A stretch of 64,000 bases of DNA, from contig NZ_JANDBC010000002.1 in NCBI RefSeq assembly GCF_024320785.1, positions 310,001 to 374,000 on the forward strand. The letters run 5' to 3'. This DNA is from Gracilimonas sediminicola (GTDB taxonomy: Bacteria > Bacteroidota > Rhodothermia > Balneolales > Balneolaceae). Numbering within the stretch: the stretch's first letter is position 1; every line of letters begins with the position of its first letter. The translations under genes were made by a program, and so were the position numbers. This document shows positions 15,397 to 25,150 of the stretch, piece by piece. Below the pieces are notes generated by a model, which saw nothing but the letters and a program-made list of their open reading frames with translations, searched no databases and was not told the origin of the DNA.

Positions 15397-16302
15397 TTAG
15401 CAGCATCCCGAACCGGGCTCACAAGCATTTGCATTGGCATTTCCGAGCATCGTCACGGCTTCCTTTTTCGCAGATTTACCTTCCCCGGCTTTCCGGGCAA
15501 ATACAGTGATGCTGTAAATACCGGTTCCGCCTGAGTTAAATTCGGCTATTTCGTCCTCAGCTAAATATTGACTTAGAATATCCTCGGGAATCTCAATCGG
15601 TTTTTCTTTCTGGATGGTGATGTCTTCAAATCCGGCTTCTTTGATATAGCCCAGATAGGTTTCTTTTTGGATGGCGCCGGCTACACATCCTGCATACATT
15701 TCGGCATCTTCCCGAAGGGCTTCCGGGAGATCTCCCTCCAATACAATATCAGAAATACTGAAATGTCCGCCGGGTTTAAGCACCCTGTGAATTTCGGTAA
15801 AAACTTTTTCTTTGTCGGGAACCAGGTTCAATACACAGTTGCTGACCACTACATCGGCTACATCATCAGAAGCCGGCAGTTCTTCTATATCCCCATATCG
15901 AAATTCCACATTATTAAACCCGAGCTTGTCTGCATTTTGCCGTGCTTTAGCAATCATCGGTTCTGCAAAGTCAATTCCCAACACCTTCCCTTCTGCCCCT
16001 GCCTCATGCCTTGCTACAAAACAATCATTTCCAGCCCCGGAACCCAGGTCAATTACATAGTCCCCTTTCTTGATTTGCGCGAATTGTGTTGGCAGCCCGC
16101 AACCCAAACCTAAATCTGCATCAGCATTATACCCCTCCAGTTCACTGTAATCATCCGTCATGATGTTATATACTTTGGTAGATTCTCCCCCTGCACCACA
16201 ACATGAACGAGCGTTATAATCTTTAGCCTGCTCACTGATCTGGCTGTACTTCTGGCGAACTGTTTCTTTTAGCTCTTCGGGTGATTTTTGATGTGATTTC
16301 AT
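15397..16302 (-). CDS. arsM: Arsenite S-adenosylmethionine methyltransferase
   Basis: 301 residues. The SAM-binding motif I is DLGSGAGND (85-93), and GIDFAEPMI gives motif II. The arsenic-binding cysteines are where the family puts them: C156 in SNCVLNLVPDK and C206 in YAGCVAGAIQ, plus the N-terminal CC pair at 34-35 and a C-terminal GSGCC. It methylates As(III) to volatile or extruded methylarsenicals. Gene order arsR-arsM-arsC is a normal operon with a 39-bp gap after arsR. A Cys-rich tail like this is common in ArsM homologues and may help capture arsenite. Confidence 0.93.
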   Translation of the reverse strand: MKSHQKSPEELKETVRQKYSQISEQAKDYNARSCCGAGGESTKVYNIMTDDYSELEGYNADADLGLGCGLPTQFAQIKKGDYVIDLGSGAGNDCFVARHEAGAEGKVLGIDFAEPMIAKARQNADKLGFNNVEFRYGDIEELPASDDVADVVVSNCVLNLVPDKEKVFTEIHRVLKPGGHFSISDIVLEGDLPEALREDAEMYAGCVAGAIQKETYLGYIKEAGFEDITIQKEKPIEIPEDILSQYLAEDEIAEFNSGGTGIYSITVFARKAGEGKSAKKEAVTMLGNANANACEPGSGCC

Positions 16303-16341
16303 AATTGGGAAATTTTGAATTGGGGGATTATGAATACTTTT

Positions 16342-16674
16342 TCAACAGCAATTTGGGTTTTGGGTCGTCAGATCTTTTAACAGTGATTCCATCACGGTTT
16401 TCAATTCAGCTACATTTTCTTCATCCAGGCAATAACAGGTTCGGACTCCGTCGATCTCACCTTTTATAATTCCCGCAGACTTCAATGCTTTCAAATGCTG
16501 GGAAACGGTGGATTGAGCCAGGGGCAGCTCTTCGGTGATATCTCCACATATACAGGTATTTCGTTTTGCCAGTATTTCCAGAATAGCTATACGTGCGGGA
16601 TGAGCCAGAGCCTTTGCAAACTCAGCAGCTTTCACCTGTTTTTCGTCGAATAATTGTGCTTTTGTGAGTGCCAT
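16342..16674 (-). CDS. arsR: ArsR-family arsenic-responsive repressor
   Basis: 110 residues. Winged-helix DNA-binding region [22 protein letters not shown] spans about 50-70. The metal site is the Cys41-Ile-Cys43 pair of NTCICGD at the start of the alpha-3 helix, with a further C-terminal NCC pair. Binding of As(III) releases the repressor from DNA. It heads the operon and its ATG (16672-16674) touches the operator, so its own transcript would be nearly leaderless. No Shine-Dalgarno site is visible. Confidence 0.93.
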   Translation of the reverse strand: MALTKAQLFDEKQVKAAEFAKALAHPARIAILEILAKRNTCICGDITEELPLAQSTVSQHLKALKSAGIIKGEIDGVRTCYCLDEENVAELKTVMESLLKDLTTQNPNCC

Positions 16675-16699
16675 AATCGTATATCGTAATTATACGATT
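16675..16699 (-). promoter_or_regulatory. ArsR operator, primary
   Basis: AATCGTATA and TATACGATT form a perfect 9-bp inverted repeat with a 7-bp spacer directly before the arsR start. A nested ATCGTA-ATTA-TACGAT site (16683-16698) gives three half-sites. A matching site lies at 14742-14757. Confidence 0.8.
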
Positions 16700-16784
16700 A
16701 ATGGTACGGGAATATCTGCTGAGTGTCAACAACTTTGTTACCAAGATTGATACCGAAAATGTCATTTCACTGTAAATGTCCGAG

Positions 16785-16815
16785 AACCAGACTCCTGCCT
16801 CCGCAGGAATGACAA
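16785..16815. repeat. Short intergenic hairpin (REP-like)
   Basis: TCCTGC-CTCC-GCAGGA is a perfect 6-bp stem at 16793-16808, followed by ATGACA. Short stems of this kind occur as dispersed intergenic repeats in many bacterial genomes. Only one copy is seen in the window. Confidence 0.5.
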
Positions 16816-16861
16816 AGAGGTTAAGTAATCCCAGTAATCCTTAAATCCAATATCTGTAGTC

Positions 16862-16896
16862 AAAAAAAAGAGAGCCCCGGTTCCCCGGAGCTCTCT
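16862..16896 (-). terminator. Terminator of the duplicated secreted protein gene
   Basis: On the complement GAGAGCTCCGG pairs with CCGGGGCTCTC (one U-G) around GGAA, followed by eight T. A strong rho-independent terminator 56 bp after the stop codon. Confidence 0.88.
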
Positions 16897-16952
16897 CTGA
16901 TCAGCACACCTCACAGTGATGTGAGACGTTTATGTGAGTAGGAATAGGTTAA

Positions 16953-19865
16953 TTACTTAATCAGTGTCATCTTACGCGTTATAGCCACATTTCCACTGGT
17001 TAAGCGATAGATGTATAAACCACTTGAGAGATTGCTTGCATTAAAGTTCAGGGTATTCATACCTGAAGAGAACATTTCTCTGTTTGCAAGCGTAGCAACT
17101 TCACGTCCCAGCATGTCATACACCTTCAGTGTTACCTGCTGCGCTTTTGGCAGTGTAAAGCTGATTTGTGTAGTTGGGTTGAATGGGTTCGGATAGTTTT
17201 GGTTCAGAGAAACCGCATTTGGCACTTCGGCAACCGGTTCTTCTGTATCCGTAACCACGCCGTCTCCCAGGAAGCCGTAAGCATCCAGAGCAGTCCATCC
17301 TGCTGCCCAGTTAGTACCATCGAAGGCACCAACGTAATTTGTGCTGTAGAACCAGCTGTCTCCCATCGAGCCGGCTGCACCATAGACAGGGCTTGTTGGA
17401 ACAGGACGAGGATCCAAACCTCCGTCAGTAGTTCGGCTGATACCAATCAGTTGTGGGTCGGTCACTGAGTTTCCGTTTTCATTCAGCATGGTGGCTTCGT
17501 AATCGTTGGTGGCAATTTCAGCAATAGTTGAACCTGTACCGAAGTCGAAAAAGAAGCTGTTGTTGATGTTGAGTGAGTCTGCTTCCAGTCGGGCACGTGA
17601 ATCGAAGTCATCTACGCCATCTACATCTTCCACGCGAAGAGCATTGCCCGGGTGGTCGGTGAATACAGAGTTGGCGTAAAGAGCACCGGTGTTATCACGA
17701 AATTCCAGCATTTGTCCCGGATCTCCGGATGGTGTTGAGGATGAACCCGGTCCAATATAGGTAGCATTTGCAATTACAGGGTAAGCAAATGGCGTACCGG
17801 TTTCATCTCCGCCGGCTCCGTCCATTTCAGCTGAACGACCTGCTTGGTCACTATCCTGAATTACAAACCAGAACTGACCTTTTCCACGGAAGCCCTGATC
17901 CCAGTCAAAAGCGTCATCATTGTTGAAAGCGGAAATCAGGTAACGGGTGTTTACCGTTCCACCGAACCACTCGTATCCGTCATCACCTGAGGCAAATGAC
18001 TCAACATACTCGATAGTTGTACCGGCACCTACTCCACCTAAAGTCAGTCCCTGAATCTCATTACCTGAACTTGATCCAATGTTGATCCCTGTGTGTCGGA
18101 TCGATACATAACGAAGTACACCGGAATCATCCATGTCGTCTGTACCGCCATATCCTACCAGTGCAGGATCAGACTCAATCTCATTCACACCTTCGATGGT
18201 CGCTTCAACAGTATTATTGGTTGATGCTCGGCCAAGAATTACAATACCACCCCATTCTCCAACATCATCTTTGGTTAAGTTGGCATCCTCTTCAGCTGTA
18301 AATACAATAGGGTTGCTTGGAGAACCTTCAGCAAAAATTCTGGAATCGCGAGTAATTACTAATCCGGAAGCATCAAGGTCCTGACCGGCTGCTCCTCGAA
18401 CAGTGGTTCCGGCTTCGATATAAAGATCCGCACCATTGGTTACGAAGATCATCCCGTCCAGAAGATATTCATTGTCTGCGGTCCAGTATGTATCCTCGGT
18501 AATATTGGCTGAAACAGTTACCGTTCCAGCTGTCCCTTCAGCTGCCAGATATCCGTATTGATCCAGGGCAGTCCATCCGGCTAACCAGTTGTTACCGCCA
18601 AAAGCACCTTTGTAAGCTACATTACTGAAGAAAGCATCATTTGGAATTTCTGCTCCCTCAAGAACATCAGCATTACCCGGACGCGGGTCTAAACCTGCAT
18701 CATCGGTTCGGCTAATTCCCCCTAACTGAGGATCTGTAACGCTATTGCCGTTTTCATTCAGCATGGTGGCTTCGTAATCGTTGGTAGCCATGTCGGCCAG
18801 GGTGTTTCCTGTACCAAAGCTGAAGAATACACTATTATTGATGTTCAAAGAATCTGCTTCGAGACGAGCTCTTGAATCGAATTCATCAACTCCGTCCACA
18901 TCTTCCACACGAAGGGCGTTACCCGGGTGGTCGGTAAAGATAGAGTTAGTATAAAGAGCACCGGTGTTGTCACGGAACTCAAGCATTTGTCCAGGATCTC
19001 CGGATGGAGTGGAAGAAACTCCCGGCCCTACATAGGTAGCGTTGGAGATAACAGGATAGGCGAATGGAGTACCTGTTTCATCTCCTCCGGCTCCGTCCAT
19101 TTCAGCAGAACGTCCGGCCTGATCACTGTCCTGAATCACAAACCAGAACTGACCTTTTCCACGAAAGCCCTGGTCCCAGTCAAAGGCATCATCATTATTA
19201 AAAGCAGACACCAAATATTTGGTATTTACTGTTCCACCGAACCACTCGTATCCGTCATCACCTGAGGCAAATGACTCAACGTATTCGATGGTAGTACCGG
19301 CACCTACTGCACCTAAAGTCAGTCCTTGAATTTCATTACCTGAACTGGAACCAATGTTGATTCCTGTATGTCGAATAGATACATAACGAAGAACACCCGA
19401 ATTGTCCATGTCGTTATCTCCACCGTAGCCTACAAGAGCAGGATCAGATTCGATCTCATTCACACCTTCGATGGTCGCTTCAACTGTATTATTTGTTGAT
19501 GCGCGACCAAGAATTACAATACCACCCCACTCACCAACATCATCTTTGGTTAAGTTGGCATCATCTTCTGCTGTGAAGATAATTGGGGAATCTGCAGTGC
19601 CTTCAGCGAAGATTCTGGAACCGCGGGTAATTACCAGCCCGGAAGCATCAAGGTCTTGCCCTGCCGCTCCGCGAACAGTGGTTCCGGCTTCGATATAAAG
19701 ATCCGCACCGTCGGTTACGAAAATCATACCATCGAGCAGGTATTCGTTGTCAGAAGTCCATTCGGTGTCTTCCGTTATGTTAGAACTGACAGTCACTGTT
19801 GTTTGCGCCATCGCAAGAGCGGGAACAATCATCAGTGCTGCAATAAGTAGCGTTACTTTTTTCAT
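16953..19865 (-). CDS. Secreted T9SS-type protein made of two near-identical repeat domains
   Basis: 970 residues. Signal peptide MKKVTLLIAALMIVPALAMA precedes two homologous halves, about 22-440 and 445-865, each opening with VTVS-x-NITED and sharing blocks such as LDGMIFVT, GEWGGIVILGRAST and GDDGYEWFGGTVNT. The chain has the G-rich rung pattern of a right-handed beta-helix. Residues 885-970 form the sorting domain (NQNYPNPFNPTTQISFTLPK ... SGLYIYRL...MTLIK), so the protein is exported to the surface by a type IX-like system. It follows the TonB-dependent receptor by 40 bp and is co-transcribed with it. No catalytic motif was recognised. A surface binding protein feeding the receptor is a guess from context. 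Confidence 0.85.
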   Translation of the reverse strand: MKKVTLLIAALMIVPALAMAQTTVTVSSNITEDTEWTSDNEYLLDGMIFVTDGADLYIEAGTTVRGAAGQDLDASGLVITRGSRIFAEGTADSPIIFTAEDDANLTKDDVGEWGGIVILGRASTNNTVEATIEGVNEIESDPALVGYGGDNDMDNSGVLRYVSIRHTGINIGSSSGNEIQGLTLGAVGAGTTIEYVESFASGDDGYEWFGGTVNTKYLVSAFNNDDAFDWDQGFRGKGQFWFVIQDSDQAGRSAEMDGAGGDETGTPFAYPVISNATYVGPGVSSTPSGDPGQMLEFRDNTGALYTNSIFTDHPGNALRVEDVDGVDEFDSRARLEADSLNINNSVFFSFGTGNTLADMATNDYEATMLNENGNSVTDPQLGGISRTDDAGLDPRPGNADVLEGAEIPNDAFFSNVAYKGAFGGNNWLAGWTALDQYGYLAAEGTAGTVTVSANITEDTYWTADNEYLLDGMIFVTNGADLYIEAGTTVRGAAGQDLDASGLVITRDSRIFAEGSPSNPIVFTAEEDANLTKDDVGEWGGIVILGRASTNNTVEATIEGVNEIESDPALVGYGGTDDMDDSGVLRYVSIRHTGINIGSSSGNEIQGLTLGGVGAGTTIEYVESFASGDDGYEWFGGTVNTRYLISAFNNDDAFDWDQGFRGKGQFWFVIQDSDQAGRSAEMDGAGGDETGTPFAYPVIANATYIGPGSSSTPSGDPGQMLEFRDNTGALYANSVFTDHPGNALRVEDVDGVDDFDSRARLEADSLNINNSFFFDFGTGSTIAEIATNDYEATMLNENGNSVTDPQLIGISRTTDGGLDPRPVPTSPVYGAAGSMGDSWFYSTNYVGAFDGTNWAAGWTALDAYGFLGDGVVTDTEEPVAEVPNAVSLNQNYPNPFNPTTQISFTLPKAQQVTLKVYDMLGREVATLANREMFSSGMNTLNFNASNLSSGLYIYRLTSGNVAITRKMTLIK
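17236..19802 (-). repeat. Long tandem repeat within the secreted protein gene (period about 1.28 kb)
   Basis: The two halves of the gene are alike at DNA as well as protein level over most of their length. Coordinates are approximate. Long identical tracts, for example around 17860-18010 and 19140-19290, suggest recent duplication or gene conversion. Confidence 0.8.
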
Positions 19866-19905
19866 TTGTACGTTTTGGTTATTTGGGATTTAAGTTAAAG
19901 CCTCT

Positions 19906-22773
19906 TTAAATCTTGTATTTAATGCCCAGAGAAAATGTACGTCCACGCTTATATCGCTGATAGAAATATTCGTCACCATTAAAGGATTGTGACTGAATGA
20001 TATACGGGTCCAGAATATTGCCCACCTTAAAGCTGAGCTCGAAATGATCAGCAATGGTTTTGTTGGCGGTGAAGTTGAGAGAGCCATATCCTCGTTCATA
20101 AATATCCGGGGTGGCGCCCTCAGAGATAATCCCCAATCGGTCTCCAAAGTAGTTGTAGCTCACCGAGGAGTTGAACTCGATGTCAGGGTTTGAGTACCCC
20201 AAATCAAAATTGAAGAGGAAAGGAGATTGGCCCTGCAGTTCCCTGGTATCTTCTGCATCAGGTTTTGCATTTCGAATTACAAGCAGTTCTAATTCAGGAA
20301 TATCCACATAAGAGCGTACAAGCGTATAGTTGGTAGCTAATGAAAAGTGACGCAGATTCTCGGTAAGGAAGCCCAGGTTCTTGCGGATTTCAAGTTCGAG
20401 CCCGTACACACGACCTTCTTCTACGTTCTGAATGGAAAGTGCATCATTCCCGATATCTGTTCTGATTACCCGCTCTAAAGGATTTTTCAGTTCTTTATAG
20501 AACCCACTTACAGCCAGTATTTCACCCGGACCAGTGAATAATTCCCAGCGAATATCATAATTGGTAATCAGCGTGCGCTTCAGGTTTTCATTCCCCTGAA
20601 ATAATAATCCTCCTACAAAGTCGAAGGTGATATAAGGTGCAAGCTCTCTGAATGTCGGGCGTGCTACCGTTTTGGTATAAGCTGCCCGGATGTTCATATT
20701 ATCGGTGAGGCTGAAAATACCGTTCACAGAAGGCAGATAATCGGTATTGGAGATTGAACCAACAGCGAGCGATGTATCCTGACTTACCACTTCAATATCA
20801 GCCTGCTCAAGCCGCACTCCCCCAATTAGCCTGAACCAATCGGTAACGGGCAATTCGGCCATGAGGTAAGCAGCAGAAACGGTTCGAGTGGCGTCATAAT
20901 TACTTCTTGGGGTGGAAGCATTCTGCACATAGTTTCCGAATTGTGGCCGGCCACTGTTGCTGTATCTTAAGATTCCCAGTGAATCAAAAAACGCATCCAC
21001 ATTCCCTTCCACATCGTTCAGGGTGAAGTTCTGTGTGTCGGTATAGAAGTCAAATCGTTGTTCTCTGAAATCACGATCAACATCAACAAGGTTACCACCA
21101 AACTTGATGTTACCTGCCACTCCGTTGAAGGAATTAAAAGGAATGGTTACATCCACACCAACTGAACGGTTTGACTCTTCCAGATTTCGGTAGAAACGTC
21201 CTGGTCGCTGGAAGTTATTGGTTGGGCTTGAATGGAGAATTGCCCCTGATGGAAAAGTATCCACCTGGGTAGTGAAGTAACGCAAATCAGGTTCATCCTG
21301 AATATTTGTTGCGCTTGCGGCTTTCCACTCCACCGTAGTTTTGAGAAAGTTCTCGAAATAGCTCTTCCCGCTTAACTGGAATGAAGACAGACTTCGCTCC
21401 GTATATTGAACCACACGCGTTTGGAAAAGAGCATTGGGGATGTCGTACTGAAAACCTTCTAAATAGCGGCCTTCGCCGGTACCGCTTTGAGTTCTCAGGA
21501 AACGTGCGGAAACTTTATGCGCATCAGACAGTCGATACGATAGTGTTGCCATTCCACCCCAGTCCACATTGCGCTGGCCTTTGATGTCAGTCACATCAAG
21601 CCGGCGAAACAGCTGCTCAGAATCGTCGAAATTACCAACCAGGTCGTATCTTGATACCACTCCGTCATCATAACCTGAATACCCCTGGCTGTATGAAAAG
21701 CTGGCCGTGTATCCCAGGTCGTTTCCTAAAAAGGGAACCTGATTCCCTACGGAAATACCATAACTCTGGTCCATCACCCCATACTGCTCACGGGGACGAA
21801 ATTCGTTGTTGAAAGCATTTGATAAACGATCGAGCGTTTCTGCAGCTTCCGGATCATTGCGGGTATCACGCAGGGTTGGAAATTCCTGTCCGCTTTTTAT
21901 AAAGTCCCGGACTTCCTGAGGGACTCCTCTTCTTCCTCCGTCAAAACCCAAATAATCGGTGCTGCTTGCATCTCCTACAACAAGGTCTGTAAATGTAGAT
22001 TTGGTATTAAACCCTGTTGAGGCAGAAGCCTGGAATGAGAATTGCTCCGGAAAATCCTTGGTTGCAATATCTACCAACCCCCCACTGAAGTTACCCGGCT
22101 TATCGGGTGTAAATGTTTTCAGGGTTACGATATTCTCCAGAAGATTGCTTGGGAATATATCGAGCTGAAAAGATTTCCTGTTAGGATCTGCAGAAGGCAG
22201 TTCTGATCCATTCAGGTGGGTACTGGTGTATCGGTCTCCCAATCCCCGGATGAATACATATTTACCATCCACTACAGAAGCCCCAACAACTTTCTTTAGG
22301 GCTCCGGCTGCATCTCCGCTACCGCTGCTGGAGATACTTTCAGCAGAAATAGCATCGCTGAATGAAATGGCTTTTTGGCGCTGCCTGAGCAACCCGGCTT
22401 CATTATCCAAAATAGCTTCGGCCGTAATAATTACGTCGTCAAGCTTTTCGGTTTCGGGTTGAAGGGTAATATCCAGCTTGGTTACTTCGCCGGAATTTAC
22501 CTCTACGCCGGTAATGGTTTGTTTTTGAAAAGAAATATAACTGACTTCAAGGGTATAACTGCCCGGCTCAATATTCTTGATGGTATATTGGCCATCAAGG
22601 TTTGTGGAAGTACCAATGGTAGTTCCCTGAAGTACTACATTAACTCCGATAAGAGTTTCGCCGCTTTCGGCATCTACTACGGTACCGGTGATGGTACCTG
22701 CATCCTGCGCTTTTAGGTTAAACGAAAAAGAAAGCGCAAAACAAACGAGTGCTGATATTATGTGTGTTTTCAC
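19906..22773 (-). CDS. TonB-dependent outer-membrane receptor
   Basis: 955 residues. Signal peptide (residues 1-22), then a CarboxypepD_reg-like domain about 23-110 (GTITGTVVDAESGETLIGVNV), a plug domain (about 120-260, with KLDDVIITAEAI) and the beta-barrel, whose last strand ends SLGIKYKI. This is the arrangement of SusC-like and TonB receptors that import polymers, siderophores or vitamin complexes. The ligand cannot be read, as no SusD partner is adjacent; the co-transcribed gene instead codes for the duplicated surface protein. Energy would come from an ExbB/ExbD/TonB system, and an ExbB/ExbD set lies at 26.2-28.3 kb. A promoter with an inverted repeat precedes it. Confidence 0.92.
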   Translation of the reverse strand: MKTHIISALVCFALSFSFNLKAQDAGTITGTVVDAESGETLIGVNVVLQGTTIGTSTNLDGQYTIKNIEPGSYTLEVSYISFQKQTITGVEVNSGEVTKLDITLQPETEKLDDVIITAEAILDNEAGLLRQRQKAISFSDAISAESISSSGSGDAAGALKKVVGASVVDGKYVFIRGLGDRYTSTHLNGSELPSADPNRKSFQLDIFPSNLLENIVTLKTFTPDKPGNFSGGLVDIATKDFPEQFSFQASASTGFNTKSTFTDLVVGDASSTDYLGFDGGRRGVPQEVRDFIKSGQEFPTLRDTRNDPEAAETLDRLSNAFNNEFRPREQYGVMDQSYGISVGNQVPFLGNDLGYTASFSYSQGYSGYDDGVVSRYDLVGNFDDSEQLFRRLDVTDIKGQRNVDWGGMATLSYRLSDAHKVSARFLRTQSGTGEGRYLEGFQYDIPNALFQTRVVQYTERSLSSFQLSGKSYFENFLKTTVEWKAASATNIQDEPDLRYFTTQVDTFPSGAILHSSPTNNFQRPGRFYRNLEESNRSVGVDVTIPFNSFNGVAGNIKFGGNLVDVDRDFREQRFDFYTDTQNFTLNDVEGNVDAFFDSLGILRYSNSGRPQFGNYVQNASTPRSNYDATRTVSAAYLMAELPVTDWFRLIGGVRLEQADIEVVSQDTSLAVGSISNTDYLPSVNGIFSLTDNMNIRAAYTKTVARPTFRELAPYITFDFVGGLLFQGNENLKRTLITNYDIRWELFTGPGEILAVSGFYKELKNPLERVIRTDIGNDALSIQNVEEGRVYGLELEIRKNLGFLTENLRHFSLATNYTLVRSYVDIPELELLVIRNAKPDAEDTRELQGQSPFLFNFDLGYSNPDIEFNSSVSYNYFGDRLGIISEGATPDIYERGYGSLNFTANKTIADHFELSFKVGNILDPYIIQSQSFNGDEYFYQRYKRGRTFSLGIKYKI

Positions 22774-22787
22774 GTGTGCTGATATGT

Positions 22788-22823
22788 TTTAGTTTTGCTT
22801 TCATAATGCACTGCAAAACTAAA
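22788..22823 (-). promoter_or_regulatory. Promoter and inverted repeat upstream of the TonB receptor
   Basis: On the complement TAGTTTTG (22814-22821) fits the Bacteroidota -7 box TAnnTTTG. It lies inside one arm of a perfect 11-bp inverted repeat, TTTAGTTTTGC at 22788-22798 and GCAAAACTAAA at 22813-22823. A repressor covering the -7 box, or a leader hairpin, could use it. No convincing -33 box was found. Confidence 0.5.
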
Positions 22824-22902
22824 CCTCAGCCTTTGCGCTACTGTTAAGGAGGCGTTATCCTTTGTTTACCTGTAGATTATCTCAATGTTAATAGCCAATC
22901 TT

Positions 22903-25023
22903 TCAGGCCTTGGACTCTTCACTCTCTTTTTTGTCTGAAGAATCTTCTGTGTCGTTTTTTGTCTCTTCTTTTGCCTCTTGAGTATCCTCAGATTCAACTA
23001 TCTCAGCATCAGCCACATCAGATTTTTCTTCGTCCTCTTTCTGAACTCCATTTTTCTTGGAATCAGAGCGTGGCTCGAAAATTCCATCCGGATATTTTCC
23101 GTGCGGACGATCACCCAGCAAGTCCCTCAGGGCGTGGTGGTCAAGAACTTCTCTTTCAAGAAGTGCTTCAGCCAGTTTCTCGAGCTCATCCTTATGCTTC
23201 TTGAGCAACTCGATGGTTCGGTCATGATTCAGGTCAATAATTCTGCGGACCTCTTTATCGATTTGCTCACTGGTCTGCTCTGAATACTTTTTATTGAATC
23301 CGTAGCTGTTTTCAGGGTTCTGGGAATCTTTCAGAGAAATATATCCAAGTTTCTCACTCATACCGTATTCGGCAACCATAGCAAACGCCATTGTTGTGAT
23401 ACGCTCAAGGTCGTTTTGTGCACCGGTTGAGATTCGGCCAAAGATAATTTCTTCAGCTACTCGTCCACCAAGCAACGCACAGATTTTATCATTCAATTCC
23501 TCGGTTGTCATGAGGAATCGTTCTTCCAGAGGAGTCTGTAAAGTATAACCCAATGCGGCTAAGCCACGTGGTACAATACTTACTTTCAATACCGGATCGG
23601 TATGCTCCAGGAACCAGCCTACAACAGCATGACCGGCCTCGTGATATGCCACAATCTTTCGCTCGTCTGGACTAATCAACTTATTCTTACGCTCTAATCC
23701 GGCAATTACTTTCTCAATAGAATCCTGGAAGTCTTCCATCTCAATGCTGCTCTTCTCTCGTCGTGCAGCCAAAAGGGCAGCCTCATTACAGAGGTTGGCC
23801 AAATCAGCACCGGCAAAACCCGGAGTTTGAGATGCTAACACTCTCAAGTCAATATTATCCGACAGCTTCAATTTTTTGGTGTGAACCCTCAGGATTTCGA
23901 CCCGACCGTTTAAGTCCGGCTTGTCAATCATAATCTGACGATCAAAACGACCGGGGCGTAACAAGGCTGAATCCAGAATATCCGGACGGTTCGTGGCCGC
24001 CATCAGAATTACTCCTTTGTCAGAGTTAAATCCATCCATTTCACTGAGCAGCTGATTCAACGTGTTTTCCCGCTCATCATTGGAACCCATTGCCATTCCT
24101 CTTCCACGGGTACGACCAATGGAATCAATTTCATCAATAAATATAATACATGGGGCTTTTTCCTTGGCTTGCTTGAACAAGTCACGAACTCGGGCTGCTC
24201 CCACTCCAACAAACATTTCCACGAAGTCTGACCCACTTAAGCTAAAGAATGGCACGCTGGCTTCTCCAGCAGTTGCTTTTGCAAGCAATGTTTTACCGGT
24301 TCCGGGAGGGCCCACCAACAGCACGCCTTTAGGGAGTACACCGCCAAGCTTGGTAAACTTCTGAGGGTTTTTCAGGAATTCTACAACCTCTTCAACTTCA
24401 GCTTTTGCTTCCTGAAGTCCGGCCACATCTTCAAACGTAACTTTGGTTTCTTTTTGCTGATCGTAGAGAGAGGCTTTGTTCTTTCCAATGTTGAGAACTT
24501 GTTGTCCGGGATTCATTTTTCTGAAAATGAATATCCAGATTACAATCAATAGCGCAATTGGGATCAGCCAAACGAAAATACCGCTAAACCAGTCTTCTTC
24601 AATCCGAACGTCATACTCAACAGCATTGGCGTCCAGTACAGGGCGAATTTCATCCCCGCGCAGCATGGTGGTTCTGAATTTTCTAAAATCTTCAACGCTT
24701 TCTGTTGAAAACGGAAGATTGTTATTGTCTTCCTGAGCCGGCCGGTTTATAATTCCATCGGATATGGCTTTATCAGAATAGACCCCGGTTACATCCACTC
24801 CATTGGTGATTGTTATTTCATTTACATATCCATTTTCAACATGTTCGAGAAACTTGCTGTATTTAATTCTGTTTCCGGTGTCGGGAGAAAAGAAAAGTAT
24901 TTGTGCAAGTAGAAGTACGAAGAATAATACAAATATGCTCCAGGTGGGAAATTTAGGGGAGTTACCGCCTTTTTTGCCGTCTGGCTTTACTGATTTTTTT
25001 TGATTTTGGTCTTTCTGCGCCAT
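22903..25023 (-). CDS. ftsH: ATP-dependent zinc metalloprotease FtsH
   Basis: 706 residues. Two N-terminal membrane helices (about 29-46 and 150-168) flank a periplasmic domain. The AAA module has Walker A GPPGTGKT at 238-245 and Walker [10 protein letters not shown] near 295, plus the second-region-of-homology Arg finger (PGRFDRQ). The protease site is H461-E-A-G-H465 with a downstream Asp in the ENDLERIT-like segment (QNDLERIT). The tail from about 650 is Glu/Asp/Lys-rich and longer than in Escherichia coli. FtsH degrades membrane and regulatory proteins. It is flanked by gaps, so it is probably transcribed alone. Confidence 0.97.
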   Translation of the reverse strand: MAQKDQNQKKSVKPDGKKGGNSPKFPTWSIFVLFFVLLLAQILFFSPDTGNRIKYSKFLEHVENGYVNEITITNGVDVTGVYSDKAISDGIINRPAQEDNNNLPFSTESVEDFRKFRTTMLRGDEIRPVLDANAVEYDVRIEEDWFSGIFVWLIPIALLIVIWIFIFRKMNPGQQVLNIGKNKASLYDQQKETKVTFEDVAGLQEAKAEVEEVVEFLKNPQKFTKLGGVLPKGVLLVGPPGTGKTLLAKATAGEASVPFFSLSGSDFVEMFVGVGAARVRDLFKQAKEKAPCIIFIDEIDSIGRTRGRGMAMGSNDERENTLNQLLSEMDGFNSDKGVILMAATNRPDILDSALLRPGRFDRQIMIDKPDLNGRVEILRVHTKKLKLSDNIDLRVLASQTPGFAGADLANLCNEAALLAARREKSSIEMEDFQDSIEKVIAGLERKNKLISPDERKIVAYHEAGHAVVGWFLEHTDPVLKVSIVPRGLAALGYTLQTPLEERFLMTTEELNDKICALLGGRVAEEIIFGRISTGAQNDLERITTMAFAMVAEYGMSEKLGYISLKDSQNPENSYGFNKKYSEQTSEQIDKEVRRIIDLNHDRTIELLKKHKDELEKLAEALLEREVLDHHALRDLLGDRPHGKYPDGIFEPRSDSKKNGVQKEDEEKSDVADAEIVESEDTQEAKEETKNDTEDSSDKKESEESKA

Positions 25024-25150
25024 TAAAACAAGCTTATAAAATTATCTTAGACTATAATATAACGAACCTTACACTCAGATGAGTTTACCAGATCGAATTA
25101 TCTTTATTGAACCGAACTAACTCTTGGCAAAAAACGTGCCACTGAGTTTA

